From contig NZ_JAIPPU010000005.1 of NCBI RefSeq assembly GCF_026646375.1, forward strand, positions 62,001-126,000: a DNA stretch of 64,000 bases, written 5' to 3'. Below the pieces are notes generated by a model that worked only from the letters and a program-made list of their open reading frames with translations, was not told the DNA's origin and made no database searches. Position 1 is the stretch's first letter. Every line of letters begins with the position of its first letter. The DNA is from Acetobacterium wieringae (lineage in GTDB: Bacteria > Bacillota > Clostridia > Eubacteriales > Eubacteriaceae). Both the position numbers and the translations under genes were made by a program. This document shows positions 54,842 through 63,862 of this stretch, piece by piece.

Positions 54842-54870
54842 ATTATAATCTAAAATCAAATTATATGCAA
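54842..54870 (-). promoter_or_regulatory. Putative helicase promoter
   Basis: On the minus strand TTGCAT (54870-54865), 17 bases, TATAAT (54847-54842). The start site would be near 54835, giving a ~100-base leader. Confidence 0.45.
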
Positions 54871-54911
54871 GGTATGTTTACTAGATTATGATAATAAAAT
54901 ACTGTAGCTTT

Positions 54912-55152
54912 CAAACAAAGTTTGATAATAAATGTCATCAATGTCCCCATTTCCAGATTATTATTAGGTATTATTTTAAAACAAAGTTTGATAATAATCC
55001 GACTTTTTATTTATTTGTTTTTTCTATTTTAAAACAAAGTTTGATAATGGAAAAAAGAAAATCACAAATGCCTTTATATTAGGGATTGTGACCATCCTAT
55101 TATCAATACTATATTTTAGAAAGGACAAAATTATTTTCAAACTATGTTTTAA
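54912..55152. repeat. Cluster of four related dyads
   Basis: ACAAAGTTTGATAAT occurs at 54915, 54981 and 55034; an inverted, slightly changed copy lies at 55130-55152. Each centre is a small dyad (CAAAC-AAA-GTTTG in the first). Spacings are 66, 53 and ~100. They fill part of the 656-base gene-free gap 54736-55391, where nothing else is recognisable beyond the helicase leader. Confidence 0.6.
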
Positions 55153-55391
55153 AAAAATCAAGCCTACGACGTAATATTGGGAATTATGGTTTGATTTTGA
55201 TCACTCTTTATTAAAAGTTACAATGATAATTGATGATGTTAGTTTCATATACTAACCCACATTTTTTACAAACAAAAAAACATGCTACTTTATACATAAC
55301 AGGTTCTATCTAACATCATATTTGATGCGTAGTTCTTGGTGGCGGAGAAGGTCGTACTTAACGCAGCTTTTCGAAATCAATTTAATCCAAT

Positions 55392-55985
55392 TCAATTCGA
55401 TATTATATCATTGTACCAGCTATTTATTACTTCTATCGCATCCGGCCTGTCGTGAAAATGAGCTTTAATATGTTGCTTATTCAAAACATTAATCAAGCAT
55501 AAAACATCTTTAGCTGTTCTCATTTTATGTACTTCTGACATTGTATAAAAAAAATTGAACTCATGCAAATTTTTAATTCTTTCTTCCATATAACTTTCTC
55601 CATGCAAAACCAGTCGATACATTAAACTTTCAAAATATTCACTATATTTTTGATCGCCCATTGATGCTAATAATTCTTGATCACATGAAACTGCTTCTAA
55701 AAACTCTTCTCATTACATTACCAATGACCAGATCATTATTTAGAGAATTACCAGACCCATAATCATAAATTAATTTTAATAGTTGATTGTACTCATTTCT
55801 GGAATATGGCATATCAGTTAAATTCATATCAACGAGTTCCAAAAGTAAAAAATCCGTTACATCTCGCGAAAATTTTATCTTAGCAGCGTCTTTTATTTCT
55901 TTAATCGCTTTATTTATATCATTAATACTTGATAAATCATGAGAAATCACAATCACTTTGCTATTTTCATTCCCTAATAAAACTC
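55392..55985 (-). pseudogene. Frameshifted unknown gene downstream of AbiEi-like ORF
   Basis: Two frames join into one protein: 55985-55681 (LLRVLLGNENSKVIVISHDL to NVMRRVF) and 55690-55392 (EAVSCDQELLASMGDQ to YNDIISN). The break is at a GTTTTTAG tract near 55697. There is no good start for the first part, since a stop precedes it by two codons from the AbiEi end. The ~195-residue product is mostly helical and unknown to me. Lower GC and poorer codon use than the surroundings suggest acquired DNA in decay. Confidence 0.5.
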
Positions 55986-56165
55986 TTAGTAATCATTCCA
56001 GGCATCTTCTGTGATAAATACCCCACGCCGAATACGTATCAGTCGACCTTTTTTTACTTCCTTGTATAAATACGCACTTAGTATATTTTCACATACAACA
56101 TCTTTTGTCAGAATCAATCCATCTTTTTCATAGATTAATGTTTCAAGTTTATTCTGATCATTCAT
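55986..56165 (-). CDS. AbiEi-type antitoxin N-terminal domain, probably truncated
   Basis: A ~60-residue winged-helix domain like the start of AbiEi antitoxins (LETLIYEKDGLILTKDVV, AYLYKEVKKGRLIRIRRGVF, ending ITEDAWNDY). Complete AbiEi proteins are about 200 residues, and no AbiEii nucleotidyltransferase toxin follows, so this is a truncated gene or a solitary regulator. AAGGTGG precedes paired ATG codons at 56168/56165. Confidence 0.55.
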   Translation of the reverse strand: MNDQNKLETLIYEKDGLILTKDVVCENILSAYLYKEVKKGRLIRIRRGVFITEDAWNDY

Positions 56166-56307
56166 CATTACCACCTTTTCATTTGCGCAATGATTATAAC
56201 AGTATTAAAGGGTGAATGAAATTATAATTCATCTATACATATTATCGAAATAACCGCATTAAATATGCAAAAATTCTGAAATTAACCGCCCTGTGATATC
56301 ATTCAAT

Positions 56308-56502
56308 TCAGTTTTCTGGAGAAATCAAGGGTTCCCCTTCTTCATCAATGAGCTTAGTCAGCCCTCCTCCGAATTCATCATAATGATACAAATAATTTAC
56401 TCCCGTTTCTGTATCCTCTATGATTTTACACCCCGATTTTTCTCCCATTAATTCATTTGTAATGATATTAAACCGACATTTCTTATGATTTTTTGATTTC
56501 AT
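56308..56502 (-). CDS. DUF6440-like small protein
   Basis: A 64-residue protein with the pattern TGVNYLYHYDEFGGGLTKLID and GEPLISPEN at the end, typical of DUF6440 proteins scattered in Firmicutes mobile and accessory regions. Function unknown. AAAAAGGAG precedes the ATG, though at a long spacing. Confidence 0.7.
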   Translation of the reverse strand: MKSKNHKKCRFNIITNELMGEKSGCKIIEDTETGVNYLYHYDEFGGGLTKLIDEEGEPLISPEN

Positions 56503-56592
56503 TTTCGTTTTGTTCTCCTTTTTACCATTTTGCTGAACTTCCTGGCACTACAAAAGTAGTTTTACTTAGTCAGTATGTTCTATAGAAAGGTA

Positions 56593-56636
56593 TAAAAAAA
56601 CACCTGCGGGAACATACTTCTGTCCCACAGATGTGC
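56593..56636 (-). terminator. Terminator on the minus strand
   Basis: CACATCTGTGGGA pairs with TCCCGCAGGTG (one bulge) and is followed by seven T residues on the minus strand. It ends the unit containing the gene at 56918-57412. The remainder of the 56503-56917 gap is AT-rich with no gene. Confidence 0.6.
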
Positions 56637-56917
56637 ATAAACAAATCTGTTGCCGCCGAAACAGCCCGGCACCATGAACGGTGTATTGTTCATCGCCTGA
56701 TCAGGTTGTACTATAGATTTACATGCAATGCAAAGAGATTTAATTTAATTAGTTTAATCTATTTAAAAATTTTTGTCAAACATATTTTGATTCAAAAACG
56801 ATTAAACTGTTTAATCGTATCAATTCTCAGATGCCTTAATTATTGCCATTTCCAATTCAATTTCTAAATCAAAGCAGATTCTTTATATTCTGTTGCCACA
56901 TTTGTTTCTCTTTTCAA

Positions 56918-57412
56918 TCATGACTGTTTCTTTGATAAGAGTTCCTGAAGTTCCCTCAACATTTTAGTCTGATTTTTTAGTTCCTGCATCTGCTCATCCT
57001 GTAAAGTGCTGAGGTAAGTCAATGTTTTATGGTCTGTATCGGCTTTCGCTTCATTTTGAGCTTGGATTACATTCTGTCCCACCATAATGATGGGCAAAAG
57101 CACCAATTGCAAAACGGTTTGGGCAATATAAGTTACCCAAATAATGATATTATTTGCCTGGATGACCGGCGGCAGCATTAACAGATCTAGAATAAGAAAA
57201 GCATAAGCGCACCACATCGTGCCAACCCCGTTGGTAATCTTCACGGCAAGCCAGAAATTGAACCTGGCGATACCTTTTCGATCTTTGCTTATGATGTCAT
57301 TTGGATGCGTGACATGGGGATGTTTCTTGAATTTTCTGATTGGCTCAGGTTTAAACCGTAAATTTGTAAGTTTTGGATTGGTTAAATGTCTCGTTTTTTT
57401 CATTGTGTTCAC
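56918..57412 (-). CDS. DUF1003-like membrane protein
   Basis: A 164-residue protein. A basic N-terminus (1-50) is followed by two TM helices (~62-82 and ~88-110) and a coiled-coil tail (QAQNEAKADTDHKTLTYL, LKNQTKMLRELQELL). The layout and the IIMVGQNVIQAQN motif resemble DUF1003 proteins; the role is unknown. It starts with GTG at 57412 after a GGGGG site. Own terminator downstream. Confidence 0.65.
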   Translation of the reverse strand: MNTMKKTRHLTNPKLTNLRFKPEPIRKFKKHPHVTHPNDIISKDRKGIARFNFWLAVKITNGVGTMWCAYAFLILDLLMLPPVIQANNIIIWVTYIAQTVLQLVLLPIIMVGQNVIQAQNEAKADTDHKTLTYLSTLQDEQMQELKNQTKMLRELQELLSKKQS

Positions 57413-57885
57413 AGGAATTCCCCCTTTGATTTTATTCTTGAGTCGATTTCAGAAATTTGTAATCATTGAACAACGTTTCGTTTTAATCTTTTTTTTCTTC
57501 GTTTTTATCCAATCATTTTCAGTTAATTGCATTTTTCTACTCGTCTCAATTTTATTATATCAATACTTTATTTATTATTTGTTTATTTTATGATTGCCCT
57601 ATTTAAAATTAAATATTCCATTATTTAAAAACATTATCATTCATTTTTAAACATTTATAATCAATAATTGTATCTAAATATCATCAAAAGCCCAACCTTG
57701 TAAATATTTTATCCATATTTTCGAGAAATGTGTTATAATCGTTGGATTGAAATTTAATAATCGACGATTATGGATTCATTTTAAATTTCTGGTCTTGTGT
57801 ACTATCGCAACCCATGTATAGACAAATCTGCACCGCTTCATAAAACTTAGCGTTTTGTGAAAGATTTCCAAATGAGGTATCACTA
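57413..57885. promoter_or_regulatory. Divergent region with extended -10 promoter for the LCP gene
   Basis: 473 bases. TGTTATAAT at 57731-57739 is an extended -10 on the plus strand, giving a ~140-base leader for the LCP gene; the leader has a hairpin CATAAAAC / GTTTTGTG near 57840-57860. The rest is very AT-rich. Confidence 0.45.
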
Positions 57886-59061
57886 TTGAACAAGCGAAAA
57901 AAAAGTGTGATTGAAAACAGACGTACCAGCTCACTGTCCCCCCCCAAAAGAGAACATTCTAATCAAAAGAAAATAGCTCGCTCGGTAGCGACTCCTTCAA
58001 ATCGCCCCCAAAAATATAAAAAAAACAAACGAAAAGGTGGTTTTAAGAAATTTTTTAAAACCATTGTGATGATTGTTCTCATTTTTGTTGGAACCTGTTT
58101 TGGTGTCAATGCGTTTTTTCTGGGAAACGTCAGTGACCTTCCCGGAACACTCAGTAATTATGGGATCAGCCCCGAAGCTGCTGCGATGGCCAAGCAGCAT
58201 AAAATTGTTAATGTTGCAGTATTTGGTGTCGATGGCCGGGATGATGTTGATGGCAACCGTACTGATACCATTATGATTGCCTCAGCTGACTATGAACATA
58301 GTAAAATAAAAGTGACTTCCCTGATGCGTGACACCTATGTTTATGTGAATGACCAATATGGCTATGATAAAATCAATGCAGCCTATTCTTATGGTGGGCC
58401 AACGCTGGCGCTTCAATCCATTAACCAGAATTTTGACACCGCCATTACGGACTATGTGGCCATCGATTTTTCGGCCATGGTCTCCATGGTTAATGCTGTT
58501 GGCGGCATTACTGTTGACATTAAATCCCAGGATGAACTGGATTGGGTAAATGAATATCTGATGGATGTCAATGACAAGGTCAATACGACCTCACCCGATT
58601 TGTCCAAAATAGGTCCTCAGGTTGTTGACGGTTCACAAGCCCTGGCCTACTGTCGGGTACGTTATGTCGGTGACGGCGACTTTGATCGGACCCTTCGTCA
58701 ACGAACAGTTTTTGAACAGGTTTTGTCTAAAGCGTTTAACCTTAACATATCCGATCAATATAAACTTCTAATGGGAACCCTTCCCTATGTGGAAACCTCA
58801 TTGACGACACCGGAGCTCATCAAATATGCTGCAAACCTTGCACTGATGCCAAATAAGGATATTGAACAGAGTCGCCTGCCAACCGATGACGCAAATGCGC
58901 TGGAATATATTGATGGTGTTTCCTATGTCATTCCGAATACTCTGGTTGACAACATCAAAGCCTTTTACTCGTTTATCTATGAAACAGACTACATACCTTC
59001 AACAACTGCCAGTAATATCAGCAAAAAAATTGCTGCCACGCTTAAAAGTGCAAGTAACTAA
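57886..59061 (+). CDS. LytR-CpsA-Psr (LCP) family protein 1
   Basis: A 391-residue type II membrane protein. A long basic cytoplasmic N-terminus (1-50, many Lys/Arg) precedes one TM (~53-75). The LCP domain (~105-310) contains VFGVDGRDDVDGNRTDTIMI, TSLMRDTYVYV, KINAAYSYGGP and the ALAYCRVRYVGDGDFDRTLRQR motif with the catalytic arginines. LCP enzymes attach teichoic acid or other glycopolymers from polyprenyl carriers to peptidoglycan. It starts with TTG after GAGGT. A second LCP gene follows after 100 bases. Confidence 0.92.
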   Translation: MNKRKKSVIENRRTSSLSPPKREHSNQKKIARSVATPSNRPQKYKKNKRKGGFKKFFKTIVMIVLIFVGTCFGVNAFFLGNVSDLPGTLSNYGISPEAAAMAKQHKIVNVAVFGVDGRDDVDGNRTDTIMIASADYEHSKIKVTSLMRDTYVYVNDQYGYDKINAAYSYGGPTLALQSINQNFDTAITDYVAIDFSAMVSMVNAVGGITVDIKSQDELDWVNEYLMDVNDKVNTTSPDLSKIGPQVVDGSQALAYCRVRYVGDGDFDRTLRQRTVFEQVLSKAFNLNISDQYKLLMGTLPYVETSLTTPELIKYAANLALMPNKDIEQSRLPTDDANALEYIDGVSYVIPNTLVDNIKAFYSFIYETDYIPSTTASNISKKIAATLKSASN

Positions 59062-59161
59062 TACAGAAGAACCACCATAACGTGACACGCCTTACAAACA
59101 TTCAGATATTTTGTTCATGTTTACTTGAGTTGATGTAACCCATAGGTCGAAAGGAATATTT

Positions 59162-60307
59162 ATGCAGCAAAAAATCATCTTTGTGAGCCTCTTTCTAGCC
59201 TTCTTACTCGTTACCACTGGAGTGATTTACGGCTTTAATACCATTGAAATGGTTACGGCATCTGAACCGGATACAGCTAATCTAAATGTAAATAACAATT
59301 TAAATATTGATACCGTTAATATTGCAGTTTTTGGTATTGATGGTAGAAGTGATATCGAAGGTGATCGATCGGATACCATTATGATCGTATCCCTGGATTT
59401 CAAAGACGGATCGATAAAGGTCACTTCCGTCATGCGAGACTTATTGGTTCAGATTCCTGCAACTAAGAATACTAATCAAACATTTGATAAAATCAACGCT
59501 TCTTACGCCTATGGTGGCCCGGAGCTTACCGTAAAAACATTAAATCAAAACTTTGATCTTAACATCACCGACTACGTGGTTGTTAATTTTGATGCCATGG
59601 TAGATACCGTCGATACCCTTGGCGGTGTCGAAATTAATGTCAAAAATCAGGATGTACTCGACTGGACCAATAAATACATTGATGATGTCAATGATAAGGT
59701 TGGCAGAAAAGATCCCTACCTTACTGCCATTGGACCCCAAACTGTCACCGGAGTACAGGCTCTGGCTTATGCAAGAAATCGCTATAGTGATAATGATTAT
59801 GAACGTACCCAACGTCAACGTGAGGTTGTTGGACAAATTGCTGAAAAAGCGTTTAAGGTTGATGCTCTTACAGGTGTTAAACTCTTAACCAAGGTTTACC
59901 CGTATGTTAAAACAACCCTTGCCATTAATGAAATCACCATTTATGCCAAGGCTTATTTAGCATCTGCCGATAAGCAATTCCTGGAGTTCCGTATACCTAC
60001 AGACCAGTTTGTTCAGGATGACATGATTAACAATATTTCTTACGTGGTACCAACGAGTCTGGCCGATAATGCAATTGCACTCCATGCTTTTATTTATGGG
60101 TCTCTACAAACCTTACCAACCGACGGAACAACTTCAGCCACTGATAACAGTAGCAGTATGACTACAGCTATCAATTCCAAAAGTTCAACCAGCACTAGTA
60201 GTTCAGGCGATTCAAACAGTACCAGCGGCAGTGCATATGTAACCTATGTACCTACGGAAGGGCTTCTTAAAATCAGTGACGCCATTTCATACTATGTTGG
60301 CTACTAA
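59162..60307 (+). CDS. LytR-CpsA-Psr (LCP) family protein 2
   Basis: A 381-residue LCP protein, clearly paralogous to the preceding one. A single N-terminal TM (~5-25), with almost no cytoplasmic part, precedes an LCP domain with VFGIDGRSDIEGDRSDTIMI, TSVMRDLLVQI and ALAYARNRYSDNDYERTQRQR. The C-terminus (~320-365) is a Ser/Thr-rich, probably disordered stretch. A GAAAGGAA site precedes the ATG. It likely works on the same kind of glycopolymer, with different carrier or timing. Confidence 0.92.
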   Translation: MQQKIIFVSLFLAFLLVTTGVIYGFNTIEMVTASEPDTANLNVNNNLNIDTVNIAVFGIDGRSDIEGDRSDTIMIVSLDFKDGSIKVTSVMRDLLVQIPATKNTNQTFDKINASYAYGGPELTVKTLNQNFDLNITDYVVVNFDAMVDTVDTLGGVEINVKNQDVLDWTNKYIDDVNDKVGRKDPYLTAIGPQTVTGVQALAYARNRYSDNDYERTQRQREVVGQIAEKAFKVDALTGVKLLTKVYPYVKTTLAINEITIYAKAYLASADKQFLEFRIPTDQFVQDDMINNISYVVPTSLADNAIALHAFIYGSLQTLPTDGTTSATDNSSSMTTAINSKSSTSTSSSGDSNSTSGSAYVTYVPTEGLLKISDAISYYVGY

Positions 60308-60421
60308 TGAAATTCAACCTTCAGCAGCATCATTAACCACAATTTTTCTATGAAAACCGTTTCTAAAGCAAAATAACACGAATAACACATGGTTTTTTAA
60401 TGTTAAATTTTCTTTATCTAT

Positions 60422-60450
60422 TTGACAAATAATGTTCCGCGTGTTACCCT
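60422..60450 (+). promoter_or_regulatory. Promoter ahead of the M-box
   Basis: TTGACA (60422-60427), 17 bases, TACCCT (60445-60450), directly before the riboswitch. Confidence 0.5.
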
Positions 60451-60457
60451 CGACGTG

Positions 60458-60612
60458 GAAACAGAATAATTACGGTAGGTGAGGCTACCGTAGGGATACG
60501 GGTTGCTACCGCGGAGTAGTGGAGACACTATGAGAAGGTCAGCAGTTTATGTCGATTCAAGGCATAATCTAATGCAATTTCACTGCCCTACGATGCTAAA
60601 GCTTGAACGGAT
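60458..60612 (+). ncRNA. M-box (ykoK) magnesium riboswitch
   Basis: The conserved core is plain: GGTAGGTGAGGCTACC, then GGATACGGGTTGCTACCGC, and at the 3' end TGCCCTACGATGCTAAAGCT. These match the M-box consensus, which binds Mg2+ and ends transcription when Mg2+ is plentiful. A terminator follows at 60644. The gene downstream is an MgtA-type ATPase, an expected target. Confidence 0.9.
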
Positions 60613-60643
60613 ACAGTTTTTTGCATTTTTTTGTGCGGATTTT

Positions 60644-60679
60644 ATCCCTTGCCGATTTATTTTGGCAAGGGATTTTTTT
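60644..60679 (+). terminator. Expression-platform terminator of the M-box
   Basis: A perfect 10-bp stem ATCCCTTGCC / GGCAAGGGAT followed by seven T residues. Confidence 0.9.
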
Positions 60680-60733
60680 ATTTGATATCCTTAAATATCT
60701 TAATTAAATTAAAGAAAAAAGGTGGTGAGAAGA

Positions 60734-60838
60734 ATGGATTCAGATCATAGTAGCGGCATAGAACCTGAAAGGCGGAGTAGTAATGAATTTCAGAATAGCA
60801 GACTTTTCTGCATCTGTTCTTCCTTCCAGCCCCATTGA
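60734..60838 (+). CDS. Candidate leader peptide between M-box and mgtA
   Basis: A 34-codon ORF beginning MDSDHSSGIEPERRSSNEF, preceded by GGTGGTGAG. It lies after the riboswitch terminator and ends 88 bases before mgtA. Enterobacterial mgtA leaders encode short Asp/Glu/Pro-containing peptides (MgtL) that report translation at low Mg2+; the acidic start and GIEPERR here are reminiscent. It has no recognised homologue and may be chance. Confidence 0.4.
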   Translation: MDSDHSSGIEPERRSSNEFQNSRLFCICSSFQPH

Positions 60839-60926
60839 ATAGATAAATAGCCTTTTTGTTTTATGTCTTTACTCCTGAAACACTACTGTCTAACGGCAAA
60901 ATTTACATTACATAGGAGGTAAGACA

Positions 60927-63602
60927 ATGAAAAAGAAAATAATTCAACCCATCATTAATTCGGTTTCCCCCATAACAGAAAAACTGATTCAGGCCAGTCG
61001 CATGGATGAAGCGACTCTTTTAAACGAAATGAATGCCTCAATAAGTGGCTATCGTGAAGATCAGGCCGAAACATTACGGGATCAATATGGCAGCAATGAA
61101 ATCTCGCAGGAAAAACCGGAAACCTTGCTGTCAAGGCTGATTGGCGCATTTGTCAATCCATTCACAATTGTCCTTTTTGTCCTGGCAATGATCTCGGTCG
61201 TGACCGATATCATTCTGGTCGCACCGGAGGATCGGAACTACCGAACTGTCATCGTCATCGGCTTGATGGTGACCATCAGCGGATTGCTGCGATTTATCCA
61301 GGAAACCCGTTCCAATCTGGCCGCTGAAAAACTTAAGGCTCTGGTTTACACCACCGTGGCCGTTGAACGCCAGGGCGAAGGCAAAAAAGAAATTAAACTG
61401 TCTGAAATTGTTCCCGGCGACATTGTTTATCTTGCGGCCGGAGATATGATTCCTGCTGATGTCCGAATCCTCATATCCAAAGATTTATTTATCAGTCAAT
61501 CCGCCCTCACTGGTGAAAGCGAGCCGGTTGAAAAATGTGCGACTGCTGGCAAATCGGTAGAAAATCCGCTGGAATTATCAAATCTTGCTTTTATGGGTAC
61601 CAACGTTGTCAGTGGTTCGGCAACCTGTATTGTCCTGGCAACCGGGGATTATACCTGCTTCGGTTCCATGGCAAAATCAATCACCGGAAAAAAAGTGGTT
61701 ACCAGCTTTGAAAAAGGCATCAATTCAGTATCCTGGGTTCTGATTCGTTTTATGATGTTTATGCTCCCAGTTGTGTTCTTTGTGAATGGCTTTACCAAAG
61801 GCGACTGGTTGGAAGCCTTTATGTTTGCCCTTTCGGTTGCTGTTGGGCTGACTCCTGAGATGCTGCCGATGATTGTCACCACCAACCTTGCCAAAGGCGC
61901 GGTAGCCCTGGCCAAGAAAAAAACAGTCGTCAAAAATCTCAATTCCATTCAGAATTTTGGTGCCATGGATATTTTATGCACCGACAAAACCGGAACCATC
62001 ACTCAGGACAAGGTTGTTCTGGAATATCATCTTGATATCCATGGAAACGAAGACGAACGGGTCCTTCGCCATGCTTTTTTAAACAGTTTTTATCAAACCG
62101 GCCTGAAGAACCTAATGGATGTTGCCATCTTATCCCATGCTGATCATGAACCCTATACCTCGCTTCAGGAACGATACAGCAAGGTGGATGAAATTCCCTT
62201 TGATTTTAATCGTCGGAGAATGAGCGTGGTGATTCGGGATGAAATGAATAAAACCCAGCTTATTACCAAAGGAGCGGTGGAAGAAATGCTTGCTATTTCT
62301 TCCCACGCCGAATACAAAGGCAATGTGGAACCGATAACCGATGCCATTCGCAGCAAAATTCTTAAAACCGTTAAAAAACTGAATAAAATGGGAATGCGGG
62401 TGATTGCGGTGGCCCAGAAAAACAATCCCGCCGTTGAAGGTGTTTTCACCGTCGCCGATGAAACTGATATGGTCTTGATGGGTTACCTGGCTTTTCTGGA
62501 TCCACCAAAGAAAACCACCCGGGCTGCCATCAAAGCCCTTAAAAAATATGGGGTGACAGTTAAAGTGCTCACCGGTGACAACGATGCGGTTACTCGCTTC
62601 ATCTGTAAAAAAGTTGGTTTAAAAGTTGAAAATCTCCTGCTTGGCTCGGATATTGACCAAATGGACGATGCAAAGCTTGGGGTAACCCTGGAAACCACCA
62701 GTGTCTTTGCCAAACTATCTCCCCAGCAGAAAACACGAATTGTCCGGATTCTCCGAGAAAACGGTCACGTAGTCGGCTTTATGGGGGATGGCATCAACGA
62801 CGCTGCCGCCATGCGGGAATCCGACGTCGGCATTTCAGTCGATACTGCCGTTGATATTGCCAAAGAATCGGCTGATATCATTCTTCTTGAAAAGGATTTG
62901 ATGGTTCTGAAAGATGGGATTATTGAGGGCCGTAAAACCTTCGGGAATATCATCAAATACATTAAAATGACCGCCAGCTCCAACTTCGGCAATATGTTTT
63001 CCGTTGTTGCCGCCAGTGCGTTTTTACCATTTTTGCCAATGCTGCCGGTGCAGATTATTTTATTAAACCTCATTTATGATATATCCTGCATTTCAATTCC
63101 CTGGGATAACATGGATTCGGATTATCTAAAAAAGCCTCGAAAGTGGGAGGCCTCATCGATCGGAAAATTTATGATCTGGATCGGACCCACCAGTTCAGTA
63201 TTTGATGTCATAACTTATATTCTTATGTTTTTTGTCATCTGCCCAGCTGTTACAGGGGGAGCGTATGGTGCCCCAGGTGTAGACAATGTCCTGTTTGCTT
63301 CACTCTTTAATGCCGGCTGGTTTGTGGAAAGCCTCTGGTCACAAACCCTTGTCATCCATATGATACGAACACCTAAAATTCCATTTTTCCAGAGTCGCGC
63401 TTCATGGCAGGTTTTGTTTACCACCACCATTGCGATTATTGTTGGAACCAGTATTCCATATACATCTTTTGGAGCATCTATGCGCATGTCCGGTATGCCA
63501 CTCACCTATTTCCCATGGCTTTTCGGTATGATTCTATGCTATATGTTCCTGGCAACTTTCTTAAAAACAATGTATCGAAAACGCTACGGCGAATTACTTT
63601 AA
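60927..63602 (+). CDS. mgtA: MgtA-type P-type magnesium ATPase
   Basis: An 891-residue P-type ATPase (P3B). Actuator motif TGESEPV, phosphorylation motif DKTGTITQD, nucleotide-binding KGAVEEM, and hinge [18 protein letters not shown] are all present, with ten TM segments. The C-terminal [17 protein letters not shown] is typical of MgtA/MgtB. It imports Mg2+ into the cytoplasm. An excellent TAGGAGG site precedes the ATG. Control by the M-box upstream confirms a Mg2+ role. Confidence 0.95.
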   Translation: MKKKIIQPIINSVSPITEKLIQASRMDEATLLNEMNASISGYREDQAETLRDQYGSNEISQEKPETLLSRLIGAFVNPFTIVLFVLAMISVVTDIILVAPEDRNYRTVIVIGLMVTISGLLRFIQETRSNLAAEKLKALVYTTVAVERQGEGKKEIKLSEIVPGDIVYLAAGDMIPADVRILISKDLFISQSALTGESEPVEKCATAGKSVENPLELSNLAFMGTNVVSGSATCIVLATGDYTCFGSMAKSITGKKVVTSFEKGINSVSWVLIRFMMFMLPVVFFVNGFTKGDWLEAFMFALSVAVGLTPEMLPMIVTTNLAKGAVALAKKKTVVKNLNSIQNFGAMDILCTDKTGTITQDKVVLEYHLDIHGNEDERVLRHAFLNSFYQTGLKNLMDVAILSHADHEPYTSLQERYSKVDEIPFDFNRRRMSVVIRDEMNKTQLITKGAVEEMLAISSHAEYKGNVEPITDAIRSKILKTVKKLNKMGMRVIAVAQKNNPAVEGVFTVADETDMVLMGYLAFLDPPKKTTRAAIKALKKYGVTVKVLTGDNDAVTRFICKKVGLKVENLLLGSDIDQMDDAKLGVTLETTSVFAKLSPQQKTRIVRILRENGHVVGFMGDGINDAAAMRESDVGISVDTAVDIAKESADIILLEKDLMVLKDGIIEGRKTFGNIIKYIKMTASSNFGNMFSVVAASAFLPFLPMLPVQIILLNLIYDISCISIPWDNMDSDYLKKPRKWEASSIGKFMIWIGPTSSVFDVITYILMFFVICPAVTGGAYGAPGVDNVLFASLFNAGWFVESLWSQTLVIHMIRTPKIPFFQSRASWQVLFTTTIAIIVGTSIPYTSFGASMRMSGMPLTYFPWLFGMILCYMFLATFLKTMYRKRYGELL

Positions 63603-63613
63603 GGAGAAGGAAA

Positions 63614-63862
63614 ATGATAATAGGAAGCAATATCTATGTGGCTATCGGTTTATTTGGCACCTGTGGTTTGATGCTCTTAGGACTTTTTTCCACCTACCCG
63701 GCTGTGAAGGCTTTCGAAAAAGGCCGAAACTTTACTAAATGGTATATTTTCAGTTTTCTGCTTTTCCCTGCCGCCTTCATTGCATCATTTGTCATCAAGA
63801 GAAAACGAAAACGCCTTAAACGATCAAAAGATCTCAAACAATCAAAACACACACACAAGTAA
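63614..63862 (+). CDS. Small membrane protein downstream of mgtA
   Basis: An 82-residue protein with two TM helices (~7-27 and ~43-62) and a very basic tail (KRKRKRLKRSKDLKQSKHTHK-type, positively charged inside). The ATG at 63614 follows AAGGAGAAGG and lies 11 bases after mgtA, so it is co-transcribed under M-box control. Unknown family; a small partner or stabiliser of MgtA is possible from position. Longer in-frame reading from 63404 overlaps mgtA and is rejected. Confidence 0.7.
   Translation: MIIGSNIYVAIGLFGTCGLMLLGLFSTYPAVKAFEKGRNFTKWYIFSFLLFPAAFIASFVIKRKRKRLKRSKDLKQSKHTHK

Noticed and set aside
54912..55048. CRISPR-like array from the repeated ACAAAGTTTGATAAT element
   Set aside because: Only three direct copies, unequal spacing (66 and 53), a conserved core of 15-24 bases, decay at the edges, and no cas genes in the window.
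54888..55082. A 64-codon plus-strand ORF over the dyad repeats
   Set aside because: Its repeated peptide merely reflects the DNA repeat; no ribosome site.
63404..63613. A longer form of the small membrane protein overlapping mgtA
   Set aside because: The overlap of 200 bases with mgtA is implausible and a good ribosome site precedes 63614.
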